Positions 33,474-42,637 of a DNA stretch of 64,000 nt are shown piece by piece. The notes below the pieces were generated by a model that did no database searches, was not told the DNA's origin, and saw only the letters and a program-made list of their open reading frames with translations. How positions within the stretch are numbered: the first letter of the stretch is position 1; each line of letters starts with the position of its first letter. The position numbers and the translations under genes are program-made. This stretch comes from Deltaproteobacteria bacterium (lineage in GTDB: Bacteria; Myxococcota; JACPTQ01), in the NCBI GenBank assembly GCA_016192705.1, contig JACPTQ010000044.1:1-64000 (forward strand), written 5' to 3'.

Positions 33474-34960
33474 GGCCGCCTCGCGCGGAAGAAGCGGTTC
33501 CAAAGGCGTTTCAACCCCTCGACAACAACCGTGTCCATTGACCCTTTTGAAAACGGCGGCGTCGCGCGAACCTTGAGCCGCACGTCGTCTGCGCCGTACA
33601 CGCGCGCCTTGATGCTGCGCGCATCGAGCCACGCGATGATTTCGCGTACGCCGAACCCTGGCGCATCCGACGCATACGCAAACGCCGTGTCGCCGCCGTG
33701 CGGGTCAACGACAAACACCTCACGAAAAACCGAATTCAGCGTCGCCGCGATTCGCGTCGCGTTTGGACCGGGCGTCGCGAATCCTCCGCTCAGCTGCACC
33801 GCCACAACGCCGCGCGGCGTGAGTGCCCGTTTCGCGGCTTCGTAAAATTCGCGCGTGTAAAGAAGCGCAACTTGAAACTGAAACGGTCCCGCAATGTCCA
33901 TCGCGATGACGTCGAACCTTTCCGCCGTCGTGGCAACGAAATGCTTTGCGTCGTCAACCTCCATCGACCATGCGGCCTTCTCAGCCGGGCGTTTTCCACG
34001 GCGCAGGTCGCGCAGTCCAATCTCCGCAACACGCTCGTCGATCTCGACGTTCATGACGCGCGCCGCCGTCTCGCTCGCGCGGTCGGCCGCGAAAAACGAG
34101 CCGCTCCCGACGATGAGTACCGACCCGAGAGAATTCATCGACGACGGCAGCCCTGCGATGAGATCGTTGAAGCGCGACAAATCGCTCGAACCAAAATGCT
34201 GAAAACCGTCGAGGTAAAGGAAGCGCGTTCCAGATTTCGCCTGGACAACGGCGATCCGTTGGTAAAGCGAATGTGCCGATTCGACCGTCCGCAGCTCTTT
34301 GAAGTCGTAGATGTTGCGATACGCGTAGGCCGTTGATGCGAAGTCGAGCTGCTCGAACGCGAGTGCTTGAACCAGGGCGAATGGCGCCAACACCGCGGCC
34401 GTTGCGCGCCCGAAAACGTGTGGCCCGGTGGTGAGATGAAGGATGGTGATGAACGCGGCGGCCGATGCGGCGTAAACGATTGCGAACGGAGCCTTCGAGG
34501 CGATGAACATCACGACGAGGCCCGAGAGCATGCCGATAACTTCGAACGTCATGTAGATGCGAAATGGGACGGCACCTGCGGCCGCGCGTTCGACGAGGCG
34601 TGGCAAGAAGATGCTGTAGAACGCGGTTCCGCCAAAGACCGCGACGCCGACGAGTACGAACGGGACAAACGCGCGAAGGCCCCAATCGTGGAATAGGCCG
34701 ACGACGGCTCTCGGAAGAAAGGGGAGCGCAAGGTGCAAGAAGAACGCCGCGAGCCCAATTCGCGCGAGCGTTTGGGGGGAGAGGCGGTGCGCAACGACGT
34801 AGCCAACCGAAAATCCGGCAAAGTACGCCGTCGTGACCAACGTCAACGCGACTTCGGCGGCAAGCAAAAGCGACGACAACTCCTTCACGAGGAAGAGCTG
34901 CAAAATGGCGACATTGAACCCGCAAAGGACGAGGACGGTGCGCGCACGGCGAACGGACAA
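33470..34960 (-). CDS. Membrane-bound spermidine synthase-like (aminopropyltransferase fold) protein
   Basis: 496 residues. The first ~200 residues are six to seven transmembrane helices; residues ~215-470 are a Rossmann methyltransferase/spermidine synthase fold: YLDGFQHFGSSDLSRFND (substrate-loop region), GSVLIVGSGSFFAADRA (nucleotide-binding loop), MNVEIDERV, and DVIAMDIAGPFQ. Cytoplasmic spermidine synthases lack the membrane part. Whether it makes polyamines or transfers aminopropyl or another group at the membrane is unknown. It is the first gene of a tightly overlapping operon with two alkaline-phosphatase-fold enzymes, suggesting envelope modification. Confidence 0.82.
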   Translation of the reverse strand: MSVRRARTVLVLCGFNVAILQLFLVKELSSLLLAAEVALTLVTTAYFAGFSVGYVVAHRLSPQTLARIGLAAFFLHLALPFLPRAVVGLFHDWGLRAFVPFVLVGVAVFGGTAFYSIFLPRLVERAAAGAVPFRIYMTFEVIGMLSGLVVMFIASKAPFAIVYAASAAAFITILHLTTGPHVFGRATAAVLAPFALVQALAFEQLDFASTAYAYRNIYDFKELRTVESAHSLYQRIAVVQAKSGTRFLYLDGFQHFGSSDLSRFNDLIAGLPSSMNSLGSVLIVGSGSFFAADRASETAARVMNVEIDERVAEIGLRDLRRGKRPAEKAAWSMEVDDAKHFVATTAERFDVIAMDIAGPFQFQVALLYTREFYEAAKRALTPRGVVAVQLSGGFATPGPNATRIAATLNSVFREVFVVDPHGGDTAFAYASDAPGFGVREIIAWLDARSIKARVYGADDVRLKVRATPPFSKGSMDTVVVEGLKRLWNRFFRARRP

Positions 34961-34993
34961 AGTAATTCCTCGCTAAACCCCATTGAATGTAGC

Positions 34994-35080
34994 GGTGGGG
35001 TTCGCGCTCTGCAAGCAGGCGCTCCCCATTTTCGCCGCGCGCTCAAGCCACTGGCTTTCGCGCCAATGCGGCGAAAATAT
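34994..35080 (-). repeat. Palindromic element with AAGCCAGTGGCTT core, copy C
   Basis: On the minus strand ATTTTCGCCGC and GCGGCGAAAAT flank GCGCGAAAGCC-AGT-GGCTTGAGCGC, followed by ATGGGGAGCGCC as in copy B. It lies between the envelope operon and the prepilin-like gene. Otherwise 34961-35180 shows no gene. Confidence 0.75.
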
Positions 35081-35200
35081 GTGGGAGAACTGCGCCTGTA
35101 AAGAAACAGGGTGCGACAGTCGCGTACCGAGGCCGGTTGGGGCTATCGAACTGTCGACGGAGAGAGGTACACTATAGGTGTAAGAGAGGAGGACTGGGCC

Positions 35201-36043
35201 GTGTTGGCTTTATATAAAGGTGGGTCGAAGTGTAAGGGAGGATCGGCGGGGTTTGTGCTCGTCGACCTGATGACGTCGGTGACGATCATCGGGATCTTGT
35301 CTGTGACGGCGGGCGCTTCGTACAAGCGGTACGTTGATCGGGCGGGGCTTTCGGGGTGTCTTGACCAGCTTCGCGACTGGCGGCGCTCGGCGATGGAGTA
35401 CAAGCACCACAACGACATTGGACGGTACGCGTCGAGCGGTCAGTTTTGGCAGACGTACAATCGAGGTGAGCAAGACGCGAACTACGTCTATTGCTCGAAC
35501 GACGAATCGGCGGCGGGGGTGACGGGGTTATCGCGAAGCGGCCAGATGACGACGGCCGGGGCAACGACGTTCAGCATCACGTGCCTGCACGACCATGGAA
35601 CCGCGGCGGCGTACGTTTATACGGACAACCTTTTGCCGAATGCCATCGCTGTTGCCGCGGCGGCAGGGACCGTGTCGACCTCGGGGAGCTGTCCCGGAAG
35701 CAGTGGGTCGTCGGGCTCGAGCGGATCGAGTGGCTCGGGCGAATCAAGCGGGTCGTCGGGATCGAGTGGCTCCAGCGGGTCGAGCGGCTCCAGCGGATCG
35801 AGCGGCTCATCGGGATCGAGCGGATCCAGCGGATCGTCGGGTGATAGCTCGAGTTCGGGCGATTCGAAATCGTCGGGCGACAGCAGCAGCTCCGGCGATT
35901 CGTCGAGTTCCGGCGATTCGAGCTCATCGGGTTCGTCGGGAAGTAAGTCTGGACTTGGCGACGGAACGAATCCCGGCGAGGGAAGTGGGACTGACAACAG
36001 TCCGAACGAAGGGACCGATAACCCGAGCAAATCAGGGCACTGA
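35201..36043 (+). CDS. Prepilin-like protein with long Ser/Gly repeat tail
   Basis: 280 residues from GTG 35201, with AGGAGG at 35187-35192. The N-terminus has a prepilin site: ...GGSAG, then FVLVDLMTSVTIIGILSVTA, where the residue at mature position 5 is Asp instead of the usual Glu. A globular part of about 130 residues with several Cys (GLSGCLDQL, YVYCSND, SITCLHDH) follows, then about 110 residues of Ser/Gly with scattered Asp/Glu and Lys (units GSSGSS and SSSGDSS), ending GTDNPSKSGH. A pilin-like core would be membrane-held or part of a pilus; the tail should be an extended surface-exposed string. No close family recognised. The chemosensory operon follows. Confidence 0.75.
   Translation: MLALYKGGSKCKGGSAGFVLVDLMTSVTIIGILSVTAGASYKRYVDRAGLSGCLDQLRDWRRSAMEYKHHNDIGRYASSGQFWQTYNRGEQDANYVYCSNDESAAGVTGLSRSGQMTTAGATTFSITCLHDHGTAAAYVYTDNLLPNAIAVAAAAGTVSTSGSCPGSSGSSGSSGSSGSGESSGSSGSSGSSGSSGSSGSSGSSGSSGSSGSSGDSSSSGDSKSSGDSSSSGDSSSSGDSSSSGSSGSKSGLGDGTNPGEGSGTDNSPNEGTDNPSKSGH
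35698..35945 (+). repeat. Ser-Gly coding low-complexity repeat
   Basis: Degenerate tandem 9- to 15-base units such as TCGAGCGGATCGAGTGGC encode Ser-Ser-Gly runs, then Ser-Ser-Gly-Asp runs. Such repeats are prone to length change by slippage and recombination. Confidence 0.85.
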
Positions 36044-36073
36044 TGGAGCGACCTCGGCGTCGCTAACCGTTCG

Positions 36074-36103
36074 TTGTCGCTTCCGATTTGCCTCCTATAT
36101 AAT
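36074..36103 (+). promoter_or_regulatory. Sigma-70-type promoter of the chemosensory operon
   Basis: TTGTCG (36074-36079) and a perfect TATAAT (36098-36103) are separated by 18 bases and lie about 40 bases before the first start codon. Confidence 0.6.
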
Positions 36104-36142
36104 ACGGCTAGCGAAATCGCGGATCCGAGGTGTGACGGCGTG

Positions 36143-36514
36143 ATGCGAAAGCGGGTGCTCGTGGTCGATGATTCGGCGGCGATGCGGACGCTTGTCACGA
36201 CGACGATCGAGACGCTCGGCGATTTCGCGGTCGACGAGGCGAAGGGCGGCGTTGAGGCGCTCTCGCTGCTCAACCACGCGGCGTACGACATCATTTTGCT
36301 CGACATCAACATGCCCGATCTTCATGGCCTCGAGCTTCTCGGCTTTATTCGCAGCAACCCGCGGAACAAGGCGACGCCCATCATTCTCATCAGCACCGAA
36401 TCGACGGAGCGCGATCGCGAAAAGGGGCTCGCGCTCGGTGCGTCGGCCTATGTTGCGAAACCGTTTTCGCCCGAAGAGCTGGCGGCGCACGTGTCGCGCC
36501 TGGCAGGTTCATGA
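36143..36514 (+). CDS. CheY-like single-domain response regulator
   Basis: 123 residues from ATG 36143 with GAGGTG upstream. Complete receiver: VVDDSA acidic pair (Asp9, Asp10), phosphoacceptor Asp54 in IILLDINMPD, Ser/Thr in LISTESTE and Lys in VAKPFSPEEL. First gene of the chemosensory operon, overlapping cheA by four bases (ATGA), so it is the likely phosphorylation target of that CheA. It could act on a motility motor or bind another partner. Confidence 0.93.
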   Translation: MRKRVLVVDDSAAMRTLVTTTIETLGDFAVDEAKGGVEALSLLNHAAYDIILLDINMPDLHGLELLGFIRSNPRNKATPIILISTESTERDREKGLALGASAYVAKPFSPEELAAHVSRLAGS

Positions 36515-38631
36515 CGTCGTCGCTCGTTGGTGGGATTGAGGACTTTCTCGCGGAGGCGCAGGAGATCGTCGACCATCTGAGCTCGACGCTCTTGGCGGTC
36601 GACCAGGGAACGAAATCGGGCGGCGTCGACCCCGACCTCATCAACACGTTTTTTCGGCACGCGCATTCGCTTAAGGGGCTCGCGGGAATGTTTGGTCAGA
36701 CGGAGGTGGGTGGGATTGCGCACCACTTCGAAAACGTTCTCGACGCGCTTCGGCTCGGGCGGGTTCGGCTCGACCGCGACAACCTCGACCTTTTTTACGA
36801 AACGATCGAGACGTTTCACGCGCAACTCGCGGCGGTCGCGGGCGGGCCAGCACACGGGCGCGACATGGACGCGTTGACGGCGCGGCTTGATGCGGCTGAG
36901 CGTTCCAAGGCGCCGTGGCAGAAAAGCGGGCTGCCGCGGGTTCCGGTCGAACCGGCGATTGCCGAAGTGCTGTCTGAATACGAGGAGCATCGGCTCCGGG
37001 AGAACTTGGCGCGCGGGGCAACGCTTTACGACGTTCGCGTGGCTTATGAGGTGACGGCGATCGAGAGCGGGCTTTCAGGGATGCGCGAGCGGTTGAAGCC
37101 GGTGGGTGAAGTGATCGCGACGCTTCCCAATCCCATACCGGGCGACGATGTGCGACTCGAGTTTCGGTTCATTGTTGGAAGCGTGGTGCCCGAGGCGAAC
37201 GTTGCGGCGGCGCTATTTGGATCGGGCGCGGTGGTGTCCGTGCTTCCTTTGGTGACGATAACGCCGACAGCATCAGCGGCGACGGGGGCGGGCGCGGCCA
37301 CGGAAGCTGGAGCGGGTAAGGGTGCCGCCGCTGCGAATGTTGGTGCGGACCCGGGCGTGGCCGCGGGTGCAGCTTCGGCTCCTCCGAGCGCTGGCGACAA
37401 CGTTCCGATTTCGCTTCGAAGCGTGTCACAAACGGTGCGCGTCGATATCGCGCGCCTTGATTCGCTGATGAACATCGTGGGCGAGCTCGTTTTGGCGAAG
37501 GCGGGAATCTTGCGCGTCACGGAACGACTCAAGGGTGAGCCCGAACTGGGTCACCTCGCGGTAGAGCTTCATCGTGAGTACCGAATTTTGGATCGCCGCG
37601 TGGCCGAGCTTCGCGAGGGCTTGCTTGAAGTGCGCATGGTTCCGCTCTCGACGATTTTTGACAAGCTCACACGCGTCGCGCGATCGATTTCGCGGTCAGC
37701 CGGGAAGAGTGTCGAAGTAGTCGTGAGCGGCGCCGACACCGAGCTCGATAAGCTGATCGTCGAGGAGCTGTCGGACCCGCTTCTTCATATGTTGCGAAAC
37801 AGCATCGACCACGGCATTGAGGCGCCTGAGACACGTGCGGCGCGCGGAAAACCGCCTGCGGGCCGGGTGGAGCTGCGCGCGTACCAGAAGGGAAACCACG
37901 TCGTGATTGAGGTTGCGGACGACGGAGGCGGCATCGACCCGGACGGAATTCGGAAGGTGGCGCTCGAGCGCGGCGCGGTGACACAGACCCGCCTCGCCGA
38001 AATGTCGGCGCGCGACCTTCTCAATCTCATTTTCCTTCCGGGGTTATCGACGAAGAGCGAGGTGAGCGAGCTGTCGGGGCGCGGCGTGGGACTGGACGTC
38101 GTCAAGAACAACATTGCGAAACTGTCGGGCGTCATCGACATCGACTCGGAGCCTGGCAGAGGAACGACGTTTACGATTACGCTTCCGATCACGCTCGCGA
38201 TTCTCCCGGCGCTTATCGTTCGTTCAGCGGGGCAAGTTTTCGCGATCCCCTTGTCGTCGGTCCTCGAGAGCATCGCCGTTGACCCGAGCCGCCTCCATCG
38301 GCTCGCGGGGCGCGAAGTGGTGACGCTGCGCGGCGTGACGCTCCCCATCTTGCGCCTTGCGGAGACATTTGGCTTTGGACCCACGCGTCCCATCACCAGC
38401 GCGGCGAACACTTGGTACGTTGTGGTCGTTGGCATCGCCGAACTGCGCCTTGGAATCCTCGTCGAGGATCTTGCGGGGCAACAGGACGTCATTATCAAGT
38501 CGCTGGGGAAGATGCTATCGGGCGCGCGGGGAATCGCGGGTGCGACGGAGCTCGGCAACCAAGAGCCGGTGCTCGTGCTGGACGTCGCGGCGCTCGTCGA
38601 AGAGGCTTTGCGGCGTGAGGTGGCGGCGTGA
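36511..38631 (+). CDS. cheA: CheA-type chemosensory histidine kinase
   Basis: 706 residues. Hpt domain with phospho-His52 (HAHSLKG), a second domain around residues 160-250 resembling a P2/regulator-binding fold, an Ala/Gly-rich linker (residues ~275-305), dimerisation helices with VRVDIARLDSLMNIVGELVL, ATPase domain with N box MLRNSIDHGIE, G1 VADDGGGI and G2 SGRGVGLDVVKNN, and a C-terminal CheW-like domain that docks to receptors. The full set of residues is present. No receiver domain is fused. Overlaps the gene before (ATGA) and after (GTGA). Confidence 0.96.
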   Translation: MTSSLVGGIEDFLAEAQEIVDHLSSTLLAVDQGTKSGGVDPDLINTFFRHAHSLKGLAGMFGQTEVGGIAHHFENVLDALRLGRVRLDRDNLDLFYETIETFHAQLAAVAGGPAHGRDMDALTARLDAAERSKAPWQKSGLPRVPVEPAIAEVLSEYEEHRLRENLARGATLYDVRVAYEVTAIESGLSGMRERLKPVGEVIATLPNPIPGDDVRLEFRFIVGSVVPEANVAAALFGSGAVVSVLPLVTITPTASAATGAGAATEAGAGKGAAAANVGADPGVAAGAASAPPSAGDNVPISLRSVSQTVRVDIARLDSLMNIVGELVLAKAGILRVTERLKGEPELGHLAVELHREYRILDRRVAELREGLLEVRMVPLSTIFDKLTRVARSISRSAGKSVEVVVSGADTELDKLIVEELSDPLLHMLRNSIDHGIEAPETRAARGKPPAGRVELRAYQKGNHVVIEVADDGGGIDPDGIRKVALERGAVTQTRLAEMSARDLLNLIFLPGLSTKSEVSELSGRGVGLDVVKNNIAKLSGVIDIDSEPGRGTTFTITLPITLAILPALIVRSAGQVFAIPLSSVLESIAVDPSRLHRLAGREVVTLRGVTLPILRLAETFGFGPTRPITSAANTWYVVVVGIAELRLGILVEDLAGQQDVIIKSLGKMLSGARGIAGATELGNQEPVLVLDVAALVEEALRREVAA

Positions 38632-39179
38632 CCGAAACGCGCGAAGACCCGCTTCACAGCTTGTTTGCGCGGCTTGACGAGGCGCGTGCGGAAAGGGTGA
38701 CGGAGAGCGCGGGTGAGGCGACGCGGGCGTTTTTATGTTTTTGGCTTGCCGGGGAAGAGTACGGTGTAGACATTCGTGAGATCCGCGAAATCTCGAAGAT
38801 GCGCGTCGTGACGCCGGTCCCACGCGTGTCGCGCGATGTGATGGGCGTGATGGCCCTTCGCGGCGCGATGATCGCCGTCGTCGACCTTCGACTTCGACTC
38901 GGGCTTGAATCGCCGGATGAGCCGCTCGGGTCGCGTCGTATCCTTGTCGTCAAGCGAAACGCAGAGCTCATCGGCCTCTTGGTTGACGAAGTGACCGACG
39001 TGATTCGGTTGACCGCGGCCGCAATCGAGCCGCCGCCCCCGATGACGCCGCCCAGAGGCGCAGCCGTCGGTCGGGCCGTGATTGAGTCCGTCGCTGGGGT
39101 TGGGCGTATCGACGAGCGGACGCTCATCCTTCTTGATCTTGATGCGGTGATGGAACTTGAGGCAAAAGGTGATTCATGA
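38628..39179 (+). CDS. cheW: CheW-type coupling protein 1
   Basis: 183 residues from GTG 38628, which overlaps the cheA stop. An acidic 35-residue N-terminal extension precedes a CheW domain (FWLAGEEYGVDIREIREISK, TPVPRVSRDVMGVMALRGAM, IAVVDLRLRLGL, LVDEVTDVIRL). CheW joins CheA to receptors. A second cheW follows with a four-base overlap; the two may serve different receptors or form mixed rings. Confidence 0.93.
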   Translation: MTETREDPLHSLFARLDEARAERVTESAGEATRAFLCFWLAGEEYGVDIREIREISKMRVVTPVPRVSRDVMGVMALRGAMIAVVDLRLRLGLESPDEPLGSRRILVVKRNAELIGLLVDEVTDVIRLTAAAIEPPPPMTPPRGAAVGRAVIESVAGVGRIDERTLILLDLDAVMELEAKGDS

Positions 39180-39664
39180 CGCGACCCATTGAGTCCGTGG
39201 TTCAGCTCGCGACGTTTCGCGTGGGTCAAGAGGATTACGCCCTCGACATCATGCAGATTCGGGAAATTGTGAATCCGTTGCCCGTGCGCGCTGTGCACAA
39301 TGCGCCGACCTTTGTCGAAGGGCTGATCGAACTTCGCGGATCGGTCATACCGGTCATCGATTTGCGAAAACGATTCGGTCTTGAGGCGACGGCGGCCACG
39401 CGGCGCACGAAGTTCGTAGTCGTGAACCACAAGGGACGGGCGATTGCGCTTGTTGTCGACGAGGTGGGCGTTTTGCGCGTGCCCGAAAAAGAAATTCGCG
39501 ACGCGCCGGGTTATGTGTCGGATGGCGGCGCTTCATATTTTTCCGGTGTCGTGAGCCGCGACGGAAAAATGTATCTGGTTTTGAAGATCGAAGAGATTCT
39601 CGGTTCAAGCGCGACCATCGATGTTGCCGCGATTCGGCGTGGCGTGGGCGAGCCGCCCCAATGA
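39176..39664 (+). CDS. cheW: CheW-type coupling protein 2
   Basis: 162 residues from ATG 39176 (ATGA overlap). A CheW domain with little extension: TFRVGQEDYALDIMQIREIV, VHNAPTFVEGLIELRGSVIP, VIDLRKRFGLE, LVVDEVGVLRVPE. Slightly longer and closer to consensus than CheW 1. The following HEAT-repeat gene overlaps its stop by four bases. Confidence 0.94.
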   Translation: MTRPIESVVQLATFRVGQEDYALDIMQIREIVNPLPVRAVHNAPTFVEGLIELRGSVIPVIDLRKRFGLEATAATRRTKFVVVNHKGRAIALVVDEVGVLRVPEKEIRDAPGYVSDGGASYFSGVVSRDGKMYLVLKIEEILGSSATIDVAAIRRGVGEPPQ

Positions 39665-41742
39665 AGGGTTCCGCGATGAGCGAAGAGGAACGGTACGCGG
39701 CGCTCAAGGGTCGACGCGGCGCGGCGGACGACGCTGCGGATGAGGCGCGCCTTTTGGCGTTGGGAGACGCGAGTTTTCGGGTTCGTGCGGAGGCGGTTGA
39801 GCAGTTGGCCGGACGCCCGGCCTCGATACGAATCGAAAATGCCCTCGTTGCGGGTCTTGGCGCGGGCGATAACGCTGGGCTTCGGAACGCCGCGTGCGAT
39901 CTCATGATTCGGTACGGTCGAACGGTTGCACCCGCGGTGGCGCGCGCGGTTCGCGCCGATGATGCGGACGTGAGGAAGCTCGCCATTGACGTCGCCGGGG
40001 AGATTTCCCATCCATCGCTCGCGGACGTCCTTCTGTCGGCGCTTCGCGACACCAATGTCAACGTTCGTATCGCGGCGGCCGAGGCCCTCGGGAACTTCGA
40101 TTCCAACGACGTGGAATCGGCGCTCATTGCGGGACTCGATGATGGCGAGTTGGTTTTTGAATTGGCGTGCCTTGAATCGCTCGCACGGCGTCGATGCGCT
40201 GTTTCGGCGGTGACCCTCGGTCGGCACCTGCGCGATCCCTACAAGCGGCGCGCGGCGTTGGCGGTCCTGGGGTTCACGCCGGGAGAGGACTCGCTTAACG
40301 CCTTACTCGGGGCGCTCGGGGACGAGCGCGTGAGCACCCTCGTTGCGGCGGTGAGAGCGCTTGGGGCGTGGTTGGAATCGAACGATCGCACGACGCCGTC
40401 GGCTCGCGACGCTGTGACGCGCCGGGTGAGGGCGGCGATTCCGCTCGATCGCGAGGATGAATTCGTCACGCGGATCGAAGCGCTCCTTGCGGATGAATCG
40501 GTTGCGCGTGCGGCGGCTCTCGTGCTTGGGCGACTTGGGTTCGCGCGATCGGCGCTGGCCCTCGCGTTGGCGGCGCGGCAGTTTCCGATGCTTGAGGCGG
40601 ATGTCGATGACGCGCTTCGGGCGCTTGATTCACGAGCGGCGGATGATTTGGCGCGGGCGCTCAGGCAAGCCTCCGTGGAGGATTGGGTTTGGATTGTGCG
40701 GGCGCTCGATGTTCTCGGGGACATTCGTGGCGCCTCCGCGCTCATCGCGCGTTGCGAGCGCGGACCCGAGCCCGACCGTCATCTCATTGACGCGTTGGGC
40801 CGCGTAGCGGATCGACGCGCGATCCCGATTCTCTTTCGGTGCGCGAAATCGATCGATTCTGAGGTGAGTGATTTGGCCGCGCGGAGCCTCCGCGCCTTGG
40901 CGACCCGGCAGCCCGAAACGCTTGCGCGAGATTTGGCGGCGCTCTCGGACGACGATTACCGGGCCGCGCGCGGGGTCGAGGTTGAGGGGGCCCTTGGCGC
41001 AAACGCGAACGAAAAAAGAATCGTTCGACTCTTGGACGACGGACCCGATGAGGATCGCGTGTGCGCCATCCGCGCGCTCGCCGAAATCTGTTCGCCGTTG
41101 ATCTTGTCGCGCTGTCGCGAACTTGCGCGGACCGCGGCCACGGAAGTGCGTGTTGCGGCCGTTGCCGCGCTCGGGTCGTATTCGATGGACACGACGGATG
41201 CAGCGTCGGCTGAATCACGAAGCACCTTACTCGTCGCGCTGCTCGACAATCCCGACGCACGAATTCGCGAAGCCGCGGCAAGTGCGCTCGAGAGCGATGA
41301 CAACGAGCTCGGGACAGAAGCCCTCGCGAGAGTTGCGCATGGGTCGGATCTGAGCGTCACGCTCGCGGCCTTGCGGGCCCTCGCGGCGAGAGCGGCCCGC
41401 GGGCGTGAATCGGCTTGGAAAGCGATACTTGCGTTTTACGACGGCGAAAGGCGGCGTGGCGTCGAACGATTTTCTAATCCGCTGTCCGTCGAGGTTTGGA
41501 AGGAGACGCTCGCGGCGTTGAGCCACGCGCCGGTTCCCGCGGCTTTCGAGATTCTTGTCGAGAACCTCGGCTCGGAGCGATGGGATGTTCGCGCGGTTGC
41601 TGCGCGCGCGCTTGGTTCGCGTCGCGACCGGAATGGCTTTACACCTTTACGAGCCGCGCTTCAGCGCGAATCAGACGTCGTTGTTCGCCGGGCGCTCGAA
41701 GATGCGTTGGTGACGCTCGCACGAGAGTCGCGCGGAATCTGA
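39661..41742 (+). CDS. HEAT-repeat protein of the chemosensory operon
   Basis: 693 residues from ATG 39661 (ATGA overlap with cheW 2). Nearly the whole length is helical HEAT/PBS-lyase-like repeats, e.g. ALIAGLDDGELVFELACLES, LADVLLSALRDTNVNVRIAA, LLVALLDNPDARIREAAASA and RWDVRAVAARALGSRRDRNG. No enzymatic motif or signal peptide. HEAT proteins of this kind occur in a few myxobacterial che clusters (e.g. Cpc7 of the M. xanthus Che7 cluster), where they link the pathway to a non-flagellar output. Its fixed position between cheW and cheR indicates a pathway component. Confidence 0.88.
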   Translation: MKGSAMSEEERYAALKGRRGAADDAADEARLLALGDASFRVRAEAVEQLAGRPASIRIENALVAGLGAGDNAGLRNAACDLMIRYGRTVAPAVARAVRADDADVRKLAIDVAGEISHPSLADVLLSALRDTNVNVRIAAAEALGNFDSNDVESALIAGLDDGELVFELACLESLARRRCAVSAVTLGRHLRDPYKRRAALAVLGFTPGEDSLNALLGALGDERVSTLVAAVRALGAWLESNDRTTPSARDAVTRRVRAAIPLDREDEFVTRIEALLADESVARAAALVLGRLGFARSALALALAARQFPMLEADVDDALRALDSRAADDLARALRQASVEDWVWIVRALDVLGDIRGASALIARCERGPEPDRHLIDALGRVADRRAIPILFRCAKSIDSEVSDLAARSLRALATRQPETLARDLAALSDDDYRAARGVEVEGALGANANEKRIVRLLDDGPDEDRVCAIRALAEICSPLILSRCRELARTAATEVRVAAVAALGSYSMDTTDAASAESRSTLLVALLDNPDARIREAAASALESDDNELGTEALARVAHGSDLSVTLAALRALAARAARGRESAWKAILAFYDGERRRGVERFSNPLSVEVWKETLAALSHAPVPAAFEILVENLGSERWDVRAVAARALGSRRDRNGFTPLRAALQRESDVVVRRALEDALVTLARESRGI

Positions 41743-41743
41743 C

Positions 41744-42637
41744 GTGCGGCGAGGTGCACCAGAGTCACCACCCCTTGGTGACGACGAGTACCGGCTCATT
41801 CGCAATACGTTGTACGCACAGACCGGGCTGACGTTTCGGGATGATCAGCGCGCCTACGTCGAGCGTCGGCTGCTGACGCGCGTTCGGGCGCTCGGGTTGA
41901 CCGGCTTTCGGGCGTACCACCTGCGACTCCTCACGGATACGGCGCGAGAAAACGAGTTTCAGGAGGCGGTTGAGGCGCTGACCAACCACGAAACGTATTT
42001 TTTTCGGGAAATCACGCAGCTCCGCGCGTTGATCGACGATGTGTTGCCGCGTCTTCCTAAGGCGGGAATGCGCCAAGGTCCCGTGCGCATTCTGTCGGCC
42101 GGCTGTTCGACCGGCGAGGAGCCGTTCTCACTCGCGATTCTTTTTCTCGAGGCTCGGCGGTCAGCGGGCCGGACGCTCGTTCCGCTGTGCGAAATCGTCG
42201 CGACCGATCTCTCGCGGCGCGTCATCGAGCGCGCGCGACGCGGCGTGTATGGTGATTCCGCGTTTCGCAGTTTGCCAATTGCGCTCAAGGACCGGTATTT
42301 TAGGCCCGTGGAGGGCGGGACGACGGTGACTGCGGAGCTTCGTGCGCAGGTGAGATTCGCGCACGCGAATATTCTCGACCGGGCACGGATGGAAGCGCTG
42401 GGTTCGTTTGATGTTGTCCTTTGCAGGAATGTCCTTATCTATTTTGATCGCGACGCCAAGATTCGTGCGGTCAGCGACTTTTTTGACATTCTCAGGCCAG
42501 GCGGATTTCTTATGCTTGGACATGCCGAATCGCTCCTTTCGGTGTCGACAGAATTTCGTGTTGCGCAGCTTGCGAGCGGCCTCGCGTATCAAAAGCCCTT
42601 GCCAACGGGTGAAGCGGGCGGAGGGTCGCGGTTGTGA
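41744..42637 (+). CDS. cheR: Chemoreceptor glutamate methyltransferase CheR
   Basis: 297 residues from GTG 41744, one base after the HEAT gene stop. N-terminal CheR helical domain (DDEYRLIRNTLYAQTGLTF through NHETYFFRE) and SAM-binding methyltransferase domain (VRILSAGCSTGEEPFSLAIL, VLCRNVLIYFDRDAKIR, LMLGHAESL). Methylates receptor glutamates for adaptation. No TPR extension. Followed by cheB with a GTGA overlap. Confidence 0.95.
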   Translation: MRRGAPESPPLGDDEYRLIRNTLYAQTGLTFRDDQRAYVERRLLTRVRALGLTGFRAYHLRLLTDTARENEFQEAVEALTNHETYFFREITQLRALIDDVLPRLPKAGMRQGPVRILSAGCSTGEEPFSLAILFLEARRSAGRTLVPLCEIVATDLSRRVIERARRGVYGDSAFRSLPIALKDRYFRPVEGGTTVTAELRAQVRFAHANILDRARMEALGSFDVVLCRNVLIYFDRDAKIRAVSDFFDILRPGGFLMLGHAESLLSVSTEFRVAQLASGLAYQKPLPTGEAGGGSRL

